Origin: an uncultured Sulfitobacter sp.
Lineage (GTDB): Bacteria > Pseudomonadota > Alphaproteobacteria > Rhodobacterales > Rhodobacteraceae
Reading direction: 5' to 3'
NCBI RefSeq assembly: GCF_947499945.1
Contig: NZ_CANMQD010000004.1
Location: 275,356 to 339,355, forward strand
Length of the DNA stretch: 64,000 nucleotides
Each line of letters starts with the position of its first letter. Positions within the stretch are counted from its first letter, which is position 1. Of this stretch, positions 43,896 to 53,215 are shown piece after piece. The translations under genes and the position numbers were made by a program. The notes beneath the pieces were generated by a model. That model made no database searches. It was not told the origin of the DNA and saw nothing but the letters and a program-made list of their open reading frames with translations.

Positions 43896-45230
43896 CTAAA
43901 GGTAATCTGATCGCGACAGTTGGTACTTCGCCATCTTCTCGTTCAGCGTACGGCGCGGCAGACACAACTCCTCCATCACACTCGCAATAGAGCCTTTATG
44001 ACGACGCATGGTGTTGTCGATCAGCATGCGCTCGAAGGCTTCAACGTATTCCTTCAGCGGCTTGCCTTCGGTCGTCATCACAGGCTGCATCTCGTCATGC
44101 TCGCTCATCAAAAGCGACGCGATTGTGCCAGAGCCGCGCCGCGATTGTAGCACTGCGCGCTCCGCAACGTTGATGAGTTGCCGCACATTACCGGGCCACG
44201 GCGCTTGCAACAGCTGTGCGGCCTCTTGTGCGGTCACTTGGGGCGCTTCGCATCCATATTCATCGGCAAACTGATCGCTCAAACGGGTGAACAGCGTCAG
44301 GATATCTTCGCCGCGCTGCCGCAACGGCGGTACAGTGATCCGCAAGGCAGCCAAACGGTAGAACAGATCAGAGCGCAGAACATCCTCGGACGTGCGCCCC
44401 GCCTCCTGCAAGTTCGAGATCGCAACGATCCGCGTCTCAGCAGGAGTGCCCTGCTCGTTGATCACCGACAACAGCCGCGCCTGCAATGTCTCTGACAGAG
44501 CCTCGATATCCTCCAGCACCAACGTCCCGCCGCGCGCCTCTTCAATCGCGGGCAGTTGCGCATCCTCGGGCTGCATCGGGCCAAAAAGACGTTTGGACAG
44601 TGCGTCTTCCTCATAGGCCGAGGCACTCACCAGTACAAATTTCTTACCCGCACGCGACCCTACGGCATGCAGCGCATGTGCGACCAAGGTCTTGCCCGTG
44701 CCAGTCTCACCATCAATCAGGACGTGGCCATCAGCCTGCCCCAGATCAAGAATGTCCTCGCGCAAACGCTCCATCACAGGGCTTTGCCCGATCAGCTTTT
44801 TCATGAGCTGGCCACCGTCTGACAGTTCACGGCGCAGCAATCGGTTGTCCATCACCAGACGGCGCGTCGCGGTGGCCTTTTTCGCTAGTTCGGACATGCG
44901 ATCGGGGTTAAACGGCTTTTCCAGAAAATCGAACGCGCCGACACGCATCGCTTCTACCGCCATTGGCACATCGCCATGGCCAGTAATCATAATGACAGGC
45001 AGAGCTGAATCCGAGCCCATCAGCTTTTTGAGAAACTGCATTCCGTCCATTCCAGGCATCTTGATATCGGAAATCACGATACCCGGATACTCTGGTCCAA
45101 GGACCTTTAGCGCATCTTCGGCGCAGGCGAATGTCTCGGTGTCATACCCCGACAGCGCCAGCCACTGGCTGATCGACTGACGCATATCCTGTTCATCATC
45201 GACAATCGCAATTTTCATCGCCTGTGCCAT
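43896..45230 (-). CDS. dctD: DctD-like response regulator lacking the GAFTGA loop
   Basis: 444-residue NtrC-family response regulator. The receiver domain (about 5-120) has the phosphorylation aspartate in VISDIKMPG (near 54). The AAA+ domain has Walker A GETGTGKT (near 173) and Walker B GGTLVLEDIE (near 236), and the C-terminus has a Fis-type helix-turn-helix (near 405-435). The sigma54-contacting GAFTGA motif is absent; the segment reads RLFGPMQPEDAQL. It therefore probably does not act through sigma54, as known for Rhodobacter NtrC. ATG 45230 lies 5 nt after the end of dctB. Confidence 0.85.
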   Translation of the reverse strand: MAQAMKIAIVDDEQDMRQSISQWLALSGYDTETFACAEDALKVLGPEYPGIVISDIKMPGMDGMQFLKKLMGSDSALPVIMITGHGDVPMAVEAMRVGAFDFLEKPFNPDRMSELAKKATATRRLVMDNRLLRRELSDGGQLMKKLIGQSPVMERLREDILDLGQADGHVLIDGETGTGKTLVAHALHAVGSRAGKKFVLVSASAYEEDALSKRLFGPMQPEDAQLPAIEEARGGTLVLEDIEALSETLQARLLSVINEQGTPAETRIVAISNLQEAGRTSEDVLRSDLFYRLAALRITVPPLRQRGEDILTLFTRLSDQFADEYGCEAPQVTAQEAAQLLQAPWPGNVRQLINVAERAVLQSRRGSGTIASLLMSEHDEMQPVMTTEGKPLKEYVEAFERMLIDNTMRRHKGSIASVMEELCLPRRTLNEKMAKYQLSRSDYL

Positions 45231-45234
45231 AGTT

Positions 45235-47004
45235 TTACTCCGCCGCCTGTGTTTCTTTTGTGCCGTCATGTATTGGCAATTGCATTTCGAATACCGCGCC
45301 GCCGCCCTGACCATTACGCGCCGTCAGGCGCCCGCCCAGATCGCTCACGATCCCCGATGAAATGGCAAGGCCAAGCCCCACCCCGTCACCGGGCTGTTTT
45401 GTAGTGTAGAATGGCTCGAAGAGCGCATCCAAGTCCTCAATACCCGGACCGTTATCGCGCACGGTCAAAGTTGCTGTCTCCCCCGCGCTCAAAATGATCT
45501 CCACTTTAGGGTTCTTTTCAGACTTGGTGGCATCGAGAGCATTGCGCAAGAGGTTGACCAAAACCTGTTCGATCCGCATGCGGTCCCCAAGAGTGTAAAC
45601 TGGATCCTCTGGCAGGATGCGGGCAATCTGGACTTGACGCTGGCGCAGCTGCGGCTCCATCATGCTGAGCGCCGAGGCCAAGGCATCTGCCATATTTACG
45701 GGAGAAAACACCTCTTGGCCCTTACGGGCATAGGATTTCAGCTGCCGTGTAATCGCGCCCATCCGCTCAATCAGGTCATCAATCCGCTGGAAAGAACTGA
45801 GCGCTTCCTCGGGTCTGTTGCGGCGCAGCAAAAGCCGCGCACCCGCCAGATAGGTCTTCATCGCCGCAAGTGGCTGGTTCAATTCGTGGCTCACCGCCGC
45901 CGACATCTCGCCCAAAGCGGCCAGCTTGCTCGACTGCTCCAGCGTTTGTTCGGCCACGGCAAGTGTCTCTTGCACGCGCTTTCGCTCGGCAATTTCACGC
46001 TGTAGGGCCGCGTTCAATGCGCGAAGCTCTGCCGACTCGCGTTGGAAGATGGCCGCACGCCCTGCTGTCCGCCTGCTCAAAAAGTAAAAGGTTAGCGCCA
46101 GAAGAATCGCAAAGCCCATAACTTCGAGGGCCAACACACCGTTCACGCGCTCCCGAACGCTGGCGTATGTTGTATAACTCACCATGCGCCAGCCGCGGAA
46201 ATTCACCCGCGCATCCAGCCGCATAACAGCCTCGCCTTGTAAATACGCATCCGGCGGAAGTGCCGTCCAGTCCGCGGTAGCTTGAATAGCACGCTCAATC
46301 GCACTCTGCGGCGTCTGGTTTGCCAGCGCCTCCTCTTCGGTCTTGCCGCGCCATCGGGGTTCGGTTGCTAGGATGATCTCGCCAGTGCTGCTGGTCACTA
46401 TCACGGCATCCGAGATGCCAGCCCAAGCGCGCTCAAATTTCTTGAGGTCTACTTCAACAGCGATCACACCAACAGTCGTGCCACCGTTCTGAATACGACG
46501 GGAGTAGAAAAAGCTATAGCCGCCCGTATCCTGTAATATCGTGCTAAAGATCGTCGCGTTGGAGCGGATCGCATCGACGAAGTACGGCTCTGCACGGTGC
46601 GAGGCGCCAAGGCGGTTGCGATCTGTCGCGGCCACTGTGCGCCCATCCGTGTCCAGCAGCATCAGCGAGGCTGCACCAATCTCTTCAACAAAGGAAATCA
46701 ACCGCTGGGTCGAGAGGGAGTAATCCGCACTCTCCAACGCTGCAATCAGCGTGGGGTCACGCGCCAATAGTTGCGGCACAATCGCGTTTTGTCGCAACTC
46801 CGCCAGAAGGTTACCGCCATAGAGTGCGATACGAAGCTCGGCACGGTTTCGCGTACTTTCGGTAAATCGGTCAGTAAGTAGGCGGTTCGTGATCGAAATC
46901 ACGCCCACCGCAAAGATCAGCATGACAAACAGCGCGACGCGCACCCGCCAGCTGATCGCGGCGGGTTTCCATGGCAGGTCAGCGTCTGAACGTTCATCAC
47001 TCAT
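45235..47004 (-). CDS. dctB: DctB-like sensor histidine kinase
   Basis: 589-residue membrane kinase. A first helix (about 20-42) and second (about 290-310) enclose a periplasmic double-Cache-like sensor. A coiled coil follows, then the phosphoacceptor histidine in SHELNQPLAAMKTY (near 372) and an ATPase domain with DNGPGIE near 520. Partner of the downstream DctD. In rhizobia DctB/D respond to C4-dicarboxylates; no dct transporter lies nearby, so the ligand is inferred. Confidence 0.85.
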   Translation of the reverse strand: MSDERSDADLPWKPAAISWRVRVALFVMLIFAVGVISITNRLLTDRFTESTRNRAELRIALYGGNLLAELRQNAIVPQLLARDPTLIAALESADYSLSTQRLISFVEEIGAASLMLLDTDGRTVAATDRNRLGASHRAEPYFVDAIRSNATIFSTILQDTGGYSFFYSRRIQNGGTTVGVIAVEVDLKKFERAWAGISDAVIVTSSTGEIILATEPRWRGKTEEEALANQTPQSAIERAIQATADWTALPPDAYLQGEAVMRLDARVNFRGWRMVSYTTYASVRERVNGVLALEVMGFAILLALTFYFLSRRTAGRAAIFQRESAELRALNAALQREIAERKRVQETLAVAEQTLEQSSKLAALGEMSAAVSHELNQPLAAMKTYLAGARLLLRRNRPEEALSSFQRIDDLIERMGAITRQLKSYARKGQEVFSPVNMADALASALSMMEPQLRQRQVQIARILPEDPVYTLGDRMRIEQVLVNLLRNALDATKSEKNPKVEIILSAGETATLTVRDNGPGIEDLDALFEPFYTTKQPGDGVGLGLAISSGIVSDLGGRLTARNGQGGGAVFEMQLPIHDGTKETQAAE

Positions 47005-47039
47005 GCGAATACCCTATCACAGAGCACTGCATGCTCAAG

Positions 47040-47708
47040 TCAGGCTGTCGTCAACGCACCCGCCAATGCGCGGAAGAGCGCCACCCCGTCGGTGCCGCAA
47101 TGTCCCGCGTCCGCCGCCCGCTCGGGGTGCGGCATCATCCCCAGCACGCGGCGGTTATCGGACAGGATGCCTGCAATATCGGCCTGCGCCCCGTTCGGGT
47201 TGTCAGTATAGGTGAAGGCAATACGATCCTCACCTTTCAGACGGGCAATTGTTTCGGCGTCAGCAAAGTAGTTGCCATCGTGGTGGGCGATCGGAATATC
47301 GATCACATCACCGGCGTTATAGCCGTTGGTATAATCAGACGCCGAAGTCTCGACCTTAAGGCCAACCGTCTTGCAGATATATTTAAGACCTGCATTGCGC
47401 AGCAGCGCACCGGGCAGCAAACCCGTCTCGGTCAGAATTTGAAACCCATTGCAGATCCCCATGACATAGCCGCCACGCGCCGCGTGGTCAGCAACAGATT
47501 TACAAATTGGTGAATTAGCAGCAATTGCCCCGCAGCGCAGATAGTCGCCATAAGAAAAGCCACCCGGAATTCCGACAATATCGATACCATCAGGCAGGGT
47601 ACTGTCCTTGTGCCAAACCATGGTAACATCGGCGCCCGCCTGTTCGAATGCGACGGCCAGATCACGGTCACAGTTCGACCCGGGGAATACAATGACTGCT
47701 GCGCGCAT
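47040..47708 (-). CDS. purQ: PurQ, FGAM synthase glutaminase subunit
   Basis: 222-residue class I glutamine amidotransferase. The nucleophilic cysteine is in GICNGFQIL (near 88), with the His/Glu pair in the C-terminus (MPHPERA near 202). It supplies ammonia to PurL for phosphoribosylformylglycinamidine synthesis. The start overlaps the purS stop by 1 nt (TGATG). Confidence 0.95.
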   Translation of the reverse strand: MRAAVIVFPGSNCDRDLAVAFEQAGADVTMVWHKDSTLPDGIDIVGIPGGFSYGDYLRCGAIAANSPICKSVADHAARGGYVMGICNGFQILTETGLLPGALLRNAGLKYICKTVGLKVETSASDYTNGYNAGDVIDIPIAHHDGNYFADAETIARLKGEDRIAFTYTDNPNGAQADIAGILSDNRRVLGMMPHPERAADAGHCGTDGVALFRALAGALTTA

Positions 47709-47938
47709 CAGGACATCTCCACCGTGTAGCTCTCGATCACGGTATTCGCGAGCAGCTTTTCGCACATGCTTGTCACATCCGCCTCGGTTGTCCCCTCGGC
47801 CAGATCAAGCTCGATCACTTTGCCCTGACGCACGCCCTGAACACCGGCAAATCCCATCGCACCAAGCGCGTGGCGCACGGCCTCGCCCTGCGGGTCCAAC
47901 ACGCCGTTCTTCAACATTACATGCACACGTGCTTTCAT
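47708..47938 (-). CDS. purS: PurS, FGAM synthase small subunit
   Basis: 76-residue bridging subunit of the PurLQS complex. Typical start [21 protein letters not shown] and the [18 protein letters not shown] core. It follows the uncharacterised gene by 4 nt and overlaps purQ. Confidence 0.94.
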   Translation of the reverse strand: MKARVHVMLKNGVLDPQGEAVRHALGAMGFAGVQGVRQGKVIELDLAEGTTEADVTSMCEKLLANTVIESYTVEMS

Positions 47939-47942
47939 TTCT

Positions 47943-48329
47943 TCACTCCATTTCTGCACCAGAACCAGCGATGACAGCGCAACTCCATCCGTCATACACC
48001 CAGCCCAGCGAACCCAATCTCAATAAAAACCATTCAGTGACCATATCAAACGCAGCTGACGCTACTTCTGAATGGTGCACCATCTCCAACCAGTCAGGAC
48101 CACCATCATCACTCAGCAATACACGGACCAAAAAGCCTTTTTCGCCAAACACTTCTGTCACGTCTTTTTGTGATACAACATCCGTCAGCGACGGATCAGG
48201 ATAGCAAAAGTGCGACACTTCGCGCCCCGCACTCCCGTCGTCGCCATGCCCCCCTAGGTTGCCGCGCACTACGTCATTAGACGCCGGCCACCCTATTGGC
48301 GCTCCAGGCTGATCGACATCAAGCTCCAT
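47943..48329 (-). CDS. Uncharacterised protein inside the purine operon
   Basis: 128-residue soluble acidic protein between purC and purS, coupled to purC by a 1-nt overlap. The region GFLVRVLLSDDGG and the C-terminal LGWVYDGWSCAV faintly recall RraB-type (RNase E inhibitor) proteins, but the match is too weak to name it. No catalytic motif is seen. The tight fit in the pur operon suggests co-regulation with purine synthesis. Confidence 0.6.
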   Translation of the reverse strand: MELDVDQPGAPIGWPASNDVVRGNLGGHGDDGSAGREVSHFCYPDPSLTDVVSQKDVTEVFGEKGFLVRVLLSDDGGPDWLEMVHHSEVASAAFDMVTEWFLLRLGSLGWVYDGWSCAVIAGSGAEME

Positions 48330-49090
48330 CAGTTAATCAGCGTAGGCTTTGTAATCGGCGTGGAAGTCTTGGGCATGACGCCCAAACGTGTGGCAACTTC
48401 GGTGTAAGCATCCGTGAGTGAGCCAAGATCGCGGCGAAACACATCCTTGTCGAGCTTTTGACCTGTCTCGATGTCCCACAATCGGCAGCTGTCAGGCGAA
48501 ATCTCGTCCGCCACGATCAAGCGCTGGAATTCGCCATCATAAACACGGCCCACTTCGATTTTGAAATCGATCAGCTTGATGCCAACTCCATACATGATCC
48601 CCGACATGAAATCGTTTACGCGCAACGCAAGGCTCAGTATATCATCCATGTCCTGCTGGCTGGCCCAGCCAAAGGCCGCGATATGCTCTTCGGATACCAG
48701 CGGATCACCGAGGGAATCGTCTTTGTAAGAATATTCCACAATCGGGCGCGGCAGTTGCGTCCCTTCCTCGATGCCCAACCGCTTGGACATTGTACCGGCG
48801 GCATAGTTGCGCACGATGATTTCCAGCGGCACGATCTCGACCTGCTTGATCAACTGTTCGCGCATGTTGAGACGTTTGATAAAATGTGTCGGTACGCCGA
48901 TCTGGTTCAATCCCGTCATGAAATACTCGGACAAGCGGTTGTTCAACACGCCTTTTCCATCAATCACGGCCTTTTTCTCGGCATTGAAGGCAGTAGCATC
49001 ATCCTTAAAGTACTGAACGATTGTACCCGGCTCTGGGCCTTCATACAGAATCTTCGCTTTGCCTTCGTAGATTTTTTTGCGGCGGGCCAT
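48329..49090 (-). CDS. purC: PurC, SAICAR synthase
   Basis: 253-residue purine enzyme joining aspartate to CAIR. The ATP-binding start [29 protein letters not shown] near 195 and KDVFRRDLG are diagnostic. ATG 49090 ([10 protein letters not shown]) is the standard start. First gene of the purC-orf-purS-purQ unit. Confidence 0.95.
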   Translation of the reverse strand: MARRKKIYEGKAKILYEGPEPGTIVQYFKDDATAFNAEKKAVIDGKGVLNNRLSEYFMTGLNQIGVPTHFIKRLNMREQLIKQVEIVPLEIIVRNYAAGTMSKRLGIEEGTQLPRPIVEYSYKDDSLGDPLVSEEHIAAFGWASQQDMDDILSLALRVNDFMSGIMYGVGIKLIDFKIEVGRVYDGEFQRLIVADEISPDSCRLWDIETGQKLDKDVFRRDLGSLTDAYTEVATRLGVMPKTSTPITKPTLIN

Positions 49091-49266
49091 GGGCGTCCCC
49101 TGTATTTGCGAGGCGCGGGGGAGTCCCACTGCCCTGTTATGCCCCTCTTAGTGCACAGTGCAGGGTGCTGCAAGCATCTGCCCGTCCTCTCCTTAGATCA
49201 AACCTGATATCTTCGACGATTGGCCTATCTTTCAACCTGCGACACACCACCTCATTAGCGGTCTAC

Positions 49267-49292
49267 TTCATAATCATAGTGAAGATTATGAA
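49267..49292. promoter_or_regulatory. Inverted repeat upstream of the homocysteine methyltransferase gene
   Basis: TTCATAATC and GATTATGAA are 9-bp perfect arms around 8 nt, located 75-100 nt before the start at 49367, in the promoter region. It could be an operator for a methionine-cycle regulator. No known riboswitch consensus was recognised here. Confidence 0.5.
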
Positions 49293-49366
49293 CTTGCTCT
49301 CAACACGCCGCCGTGGAAAAAAGCGCAGTCCTTTTAAAGCACAGCCCTTTCAGTGGAGCCTTCGAC

Positions 49367-50380
49367 ATGACGAATCCCCTTACCGAACTTCTCGCGCAAA
49401 AAGGCGTTCTTTTGGCTGATGGTGCGACCGGCACCAATCTTTTTAATATGGGGCTGATGTCGGGGGAGCCGCCGGAGTTCTGGAATACCGACAAACCAGA
49501 GAATATTCTTACGCTTTACCGTGGCGCTGTGAACGCAGGCTCCGACATATTTTTGACCAATAGCTTTGGCGCAAATGCATCACGCCTCAAACTGCACAAT
49601 GCCCAGAAACGAGCGCACGAGCTGAGCCGTGTCTCCGCAGAACTGGCGCGTGAAGTGGCAGACACCGCCGGTCGTAAAGTTATCGTCGCAGGCTCAGTCG
49701 GGCCAACAGGCGAGATTATGGAGCCTGTCGGTACTTTATCCCATGCCACAGCAGTCGAGATGTTCCATGAGACAGCAGACGGTCTAAAAGCTGGTGGGGC
49801 CGATGTTGGCTGGCTTGAAACAATTTCTGCCCCCGAGGAATACCGCGCTGCCGCCGAAGGCTTTGCCCTTGCTGGCTTGCCATGGGTCGGCACGATGAGC
49901 TTTGACACCGCAGGGCGCACGATGATGGGTATGACCTCAGCTGCTATGGTCGAGATGGTCGAAGAAATGGAGGGCGGTCCACTCGCGTATGGCGCAAATT
50001 GCGGAACAGGTGCATCCGATCTGCTGCGCACTGTGCTGGGATTTGCCGCGAAGGAGGGCAAGTTGCCCATCGTCGCAAAAGGCAACGCAGGCATCCCGAA
50101 ATACGTCGAGGGCCATATCCACTATGATGGCACGCCAGAATTGATGGCGACCTATGCGATCATGGCACGCAACTGCGGCGCACAGATCATCGGCGGTTGC
50201 TGTGGCACCATGCCTGTCCACCTTGAAAAGATGCGCGAAGCACTCGACACACAACCCAAAGGCGACAAGCCCGAATTGGCAGAAATTGCCGCCGCATTGG
50301 GCGCTTTTTCCTCAGAGAGTGACGGCACCGACGGCAATGCCCCTACCCGCGCACCGCGCAAAGGGCGCAGGCGCGGCTAA
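49367..50380 (+). CDS. Homocysteine (betaine-type) S-methyltransferase
   Basis: 337-residue protein with a single homocysteine-methyltransferase barrel. Zinc-ligand cysteines lie in ANCGTG (near 210) and GGCCGT (near 283), with the ADGATGTNLF opening near 17. It transfers a methyl group to homocysteine. In Rhodobacterales such a stand-alone domain works with a separate corrinoid protein as a split methionine synthase, and a corrinoid protein gene follows 141 nt downstream. Annotated elsewhere as betaine-homocysteine methyltransferase. Confidence 0.85.
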   Translation: MTNPLTELLAQKGVLLADGATGTNLFNMGLMSGEPPEFWNTDKPENILTLYRGAVNAGSDIFLTNSFGANASRLKLHNAQKRAHELSRVSAELAREVADTAGRKVIVAGSVGPTGEIMEPVGTLSHATAVEMFHETADGLKAGGADVGWLETISAPEEYRAAAEGFALAGLPWVGTMSFDTAGRTMMGMTSAAMVEMVEEMEGGPLAYGANCGTGASDLLRTVLGFAAKEGKLPIVAKGNAGIPKYVEGHIHYDGTPELMATYAIMARNCGAQIIGGCCGTMPVHLEKMREALDTQPKGDKPELAEIAAALGAFSSESDGTDGNAPTRAPRKGRRRG

Positions 50381-50521
50381 GGCCCTAAATCCGAAGCGGT
50401 TCTGCGGCCCCGCGTCGCGGTTTGAAGCTGTGTTGTCGCAAACGCTTTAGTATTTTCATCCGTCTCTGCCAAAACTGATCCAAAGCCAAGGCCACACGGC
50501 CCGCCACGTAAAGGGAACACC

Positions 50522-51220
50522 ATGTCTGAAGAAGACGATATCATCCTTGCCGATCTGGACGACGAAGAGCTGGTCCAGCAGATGTTTGACGACCTCTACG
50601 ATGGTCTGAAAGAAGAAATCGAGGAATCCGTCAATATCCTGATCGCACGCGGTTGGGCCCCTTATGATGTTTTGACCAAAGCGCTTGTTGGTGGGATGAC
50701 AATCGTTGGCGCAGACTTCCGCGATGGCATCTTGTTTGTGCCCGAAGTGCTATTGGCCGCAAACGCAATGAAGGGTGGTATGTTCATTCTCAAGCCGCTG
50801 CTGGCCGAGACAGGTGCACCGCGCGTCGGCAAAATGGTCATCGGCACGGTTAAAGGCGACATTCACGACATCGGCAAAAACCTCGTCTCAATGATGATGG
50901 AAGGTGCGGGTTTCGAAGTGGTCGATCTGGGCATCAACAACCCCGTTGAGGCCTACCTAGAAGCGCTGGAAAAAGAAGGCCCCGACATCCTCGGCATGTC
51001 CGCCCTTCTGACCACCACAATGCCCTATATGAAAGTTGTAATCGACACGATGGTCGAGCAAGGTATTCGCGATGACTATATCGTGCTGGTCGGTGGCGCG
51101 CCGCTGAACGAAGAATTCGGAAAAGCCATTGGCGCAGACGCCTATTGCCGTGACGCGGCTGTCGCAGTTGAGACCGCCAAAGAATGGGTCGGCCGCAAGC
51201 ATAACAGCGCGAACGCCTGA
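50522..51220 (+). CDS. Corrinoid (B12-binding) methyltransferase protein
   Basis: 232-residue protein with the MetH-like helical cap domain (about 20-95) and a Rossmann B12-binding domain. The cobalt-ligating histidine is in DIHDIG (near 118), followed by the GMSALLTTTMP and VGGAPLN segments. It carries the methyl-cobalamin between a methyl donor and the homocysteine transferase encoded just upstream. A reactivating enzyme and methyl donor module are not in this window. Confidence 0.9.
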   Translation: MSEEDDIILADLDDEELVQQMFDDLYDGLKEEIEESVNILIARGWAPYDVLTKALVGGMTIVGADFRDGILFVPEVLLAANAMKGGMFILKPLLAETGAPRVGKMVIGTVKGDIHDIGKNLVSMMMEGAGFEVVDLGINNPVEAYLEALEKEGPDILGMSALLTTTMPYMKVVIDTMVEQGIRDDYIVLVGGAPLNEEFGKAIGADAYCRDAAVAVETAKEWVGRKHNSANA

Positions 51221-51240
51221 ACCAGTAAAGTGACCCGATC

Positions 51241-51269
51241 AAAGGTCCTGCACGCGCGGGGCCTTTTTT
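51241..51269 (+). terminator. Terminator after the corrinoid protein gene
   Basis: AAAGGTCC and GGGGCCTTTTTT form an 8-bp stem (one G-U pair) followed by a T-run, 20 nt after the stop codon. Confidence 0.8.
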
Positions 51270-51313
51270 CATGCCGCTCCACTCCCTATCTTGAGCAGTG
51301 AAAGGAAACGTAT

Positions 51314-51469
51314 ATGCCCCTCGCCCCCTTCATTACTCTGCTCCTTTTTGTGATTATTGCCTCTGGCGTCACGATCTGGTTGATGACTTCAGCAGGCCCC
51401 ACCGTCCTGATGATTGCATTGCCTGTGTTCCTGATCGCCACAGCAGCCCTAATGTGGCTGCGTAAATGA
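51314..51469 (+). CDS. Small two-helix membrane protein
   Basis: 51-residue protein with two membrane helices (about 5-22 and 28-47) and a basic end WLRK. AAAGGAAA lies at ribosome-site distance. Its stop overlaps the DUF1638 start by 4 nt (ATGA), supporting real translation. Function unknown; perhaps a membrane anchor for the next protein. Confidence 0.65.
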   Translation: MPLAPFITLLLFVIIASGVTIWLMTSAGPTVLMIALPVFLIATAALMWLRK

Positions 51470-52101
51470 CCTTGAGTGACACCCAGCTTACCGAAGAAGG
51501 CCTTCCGCTGGAGGCTACACGCGGCAAGATCTTGATCATCGCCTGTGGTGCCTTGGCGCGTGAGATCCTTGACCTCAAAGCGGCCAACGGCTGGACCCAT
51601 CTGGACCTTACCTGCCTGCCTGCAAACTATCATCTCTATCCTGACAAAATCACGGACGCAGTGCGTGAAAGCGTCGCCAAACACCGCGACAAATATGAGG
51701 ATTTCTTTGTCGCTTACGCCGATTGCGGCACGGGCGGCTTGCTCCAGGCGGCCTGCGCCGAGTTGGATGTCCAGATGATTGCGGGTCCGCATTGCTACAG
51801 CTTTTTCGAGGGCAATGACCGCTTTGCAAAAGTGTCCGAAGACGAGATCACCACCTTCTACCTTACCGATTTCCTTGTGCGCCAGTTCGATGCGTTTATC
51901 ATCAAGCCAATGGGTCTCGACCGCCATCCCGAACTACGCGACATGTATTTCGGCAACTATGAAAAATTGGTCTATCAGGCCCAGACCGACGATCCGACCC
52001 TGACTGCCAAGGCAGAGCATTGCGCCAAACGCTTGGGCCTCACCTTCGAGCGGCGTTATACAGGCTACGGCGATCTGGCCGCAGCGCTCAACGCGCTCTA
52101 G
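51466..52101 (+). CDS. DUF1638 protein
   Basis: 211-residue soluble protein of the DUF1638 family, often found with corrinoid methyltransferases. Cysteines and acidic residues in IIACGALARE (near 27), YADCGTGG (near 85) and AGPHCYSFFEG (near 106) may bind a metal. Here it follows the corrinoid protein locus, in line with a role in B12-dependent methyl transfer. The biochemical role is unknown. Its stop TAG overlaps the sufE stop on the other strand. Confidence 0.82.
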   Translation: MTLSDTQLTEEGLPLEATRGKILIIACGALAREILDLKAANGWTHLDLTCLPANYHLYPDKITDAVRESVAKHRDKYEDFFVAYADCGTGGLLQAACAELDVQMIAGPHCYSFFEGNDRFAKVSEDEITTFYLTDFLVRQFDAFIIKPMGLDRHPELRDMYFGNYEKLVYQAQTDDPTLTAKAEHCAKRLGLTFERRYTGYGDLAAALNAL

Positions 52102-52508
52102 ACGGCAACCGCCGCAGTCTCCCGCACCCGTTCAATCATCGCGGTGAGGCCGTTGGAGCGTTGCGCGGACAAGTGATCGTTTAGCCCCAATCGCCCCATT
52201 TCAGCCTTTGCATCCACAGCCAAAACTTCGGCAGGGGTCAGACCGTTATAGAGCGTGCGCAAGACCGCAATCAGACCCGACACAATCATCGCATCCGACG
52301 CGCCATCAAAATGCAGCTTTCCGCCTTTCATCTCAGAATGTAGCCAGACCTGACTGGCGCAACCATCTACTTTCAACGCAGGCACACGCAACGCCTCTGG
52401 CAAAGCTTCCATCGACTTTCCCTGGTCGATCACATGACGATAACGGTCTTCCCAATCGTCCAGAAATTCAAAATCCTCAACAAGCTCTTCAAATTGCGCA
52501 GTGGCCAT
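52098..52508 (-). CDS. sufE: SufE family Fe-S cluster assembly protein
   Basis: 136-residue sulfur-transfer partner of cysteine desulfurases. The acceptor cysteine is in VDGCASQVW (near 50), with the typical N-terminal FEELVEDFEFLDDWEDRYRHVI. ATG 52508 is the natural start. Convergent with DUF1638; the stop codons share CTAG. Confidence 0.92.
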   Translation of the reverse strand: MATAQFEELVEDFEFLDDWEDRYRHVIDQGKSMEALPEALRVPALKVDGCASQVWLHSEMKGGKLHFDGASDAMIVSGLIAVLRTLYNGLTPAEVLAVDAKAEMGRLGLNDHLSAQRSNGLTAMIERVRETAAVAV

Positions 52509-52638
52509 GTCGGGCTCCTCATTTATCTCTTTGCGCTTGAGGTAGGCCTTAGTTACCCAAACGTCCAGCCCCGCCCCTTCCCAACCGCGCAGGGATGGGG
52601 TAGGCAATAGAGAAAGTCAGTATTCAGCGGCAGGTGCT

Positions 52639-53160
52639 ATGCGTATTTCCCTTACGGTTCTTTTGGTTGCCTCAATGGGCCTTGGCGCGTGCGGTATCGT
52701 GCGTGACAGCGCGCTTAATCCATCCAACTGGTTTGGTCGCTCCGCCTCTGTGCCCGTCGATACGGCATCAGACGAACCGGTTAATCCGCTTATTCCAACC
52801 CAGAGCGGCCTGTTTCAAAAGCGCCGCGCGGCAAACGCCCTCTATATCGGCACCCCTTTTGACGAGATTGTTGATCTGACGGTTGAGCGTACACCAGGCG
52901 GTGCCCTTGTACGCGCTACGGGGCGTGCCGCCCGTCAGGGAACCTACTCGGTCCAGCTAACGCCGGCGAACGAGGATGCAGCGCCCGTGAATGGCGTGCT
53001 TACATTCAGGTTGGAGGGGATCGCCCCGACAAATACGGCCGTTGGCACACCGCCCACACGCGAAGTTACCGCTGCACGCAATCTGACCGTTCAGGATTTG
53101 CGCGGTGTGCGCACGATCCGTGTAGAGGGCCTTCGCAACGCTCGGGTGGTCCGCCGTTAA
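52639..53160 (+). CDS. Outer-membrane-type lipoprotein, unknown function
   Basis: 173-residue protein with lipobox LGAC (Cys near 18). The mature part contains KRRAANALYIGTPFDEI followed by a beta-rich stretch typical of small envelope proteins; no enzyme motif is present. ATG 52639 starts the lipoprotein signal. Similar lipoproteins beside sufE or rnd occur in roseobacters as far as I recall; function not known. Confidence 0.72.
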   Translation: MRISLTVLLVASMGLGACGIVRDSALNPSNWFGRSASVPVDTASDEPVNPLIPTQSGLFQKRRAANALYIGTPFDEIVDLTVERTPGGALVRATGRAARQGTYSVQLTPANEDAAPVNGVLTFRLEGIAPTNTAVGTPPTREVTAARNLTVQDLRGVRTIRVEGLRNARVVRR

Positions 53161-53215
53161 AGCGGAGATTGATTTAGCCGTATTTGACTATATCTGAATT
53201 GAGAAGGCGTGCGGG

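Noticed and set aside
48458..49207. 249-codon frame opposite purC
   Set aside because: Mirrored frame of a secure gene; composition not protein-like.
50381..50521. Cobalamin riboswitch before the corrinoid protein gene
   Set aside because: No B12-box consensus or matching long stem could be seen in the 141-nt gap.
51286..51927. 213-codon minus-strand frame opposite DUF1638
   Set aside because: Antisense to a small membrane gene and DUF1638, whose overlapping start/stop and family match are stronger.
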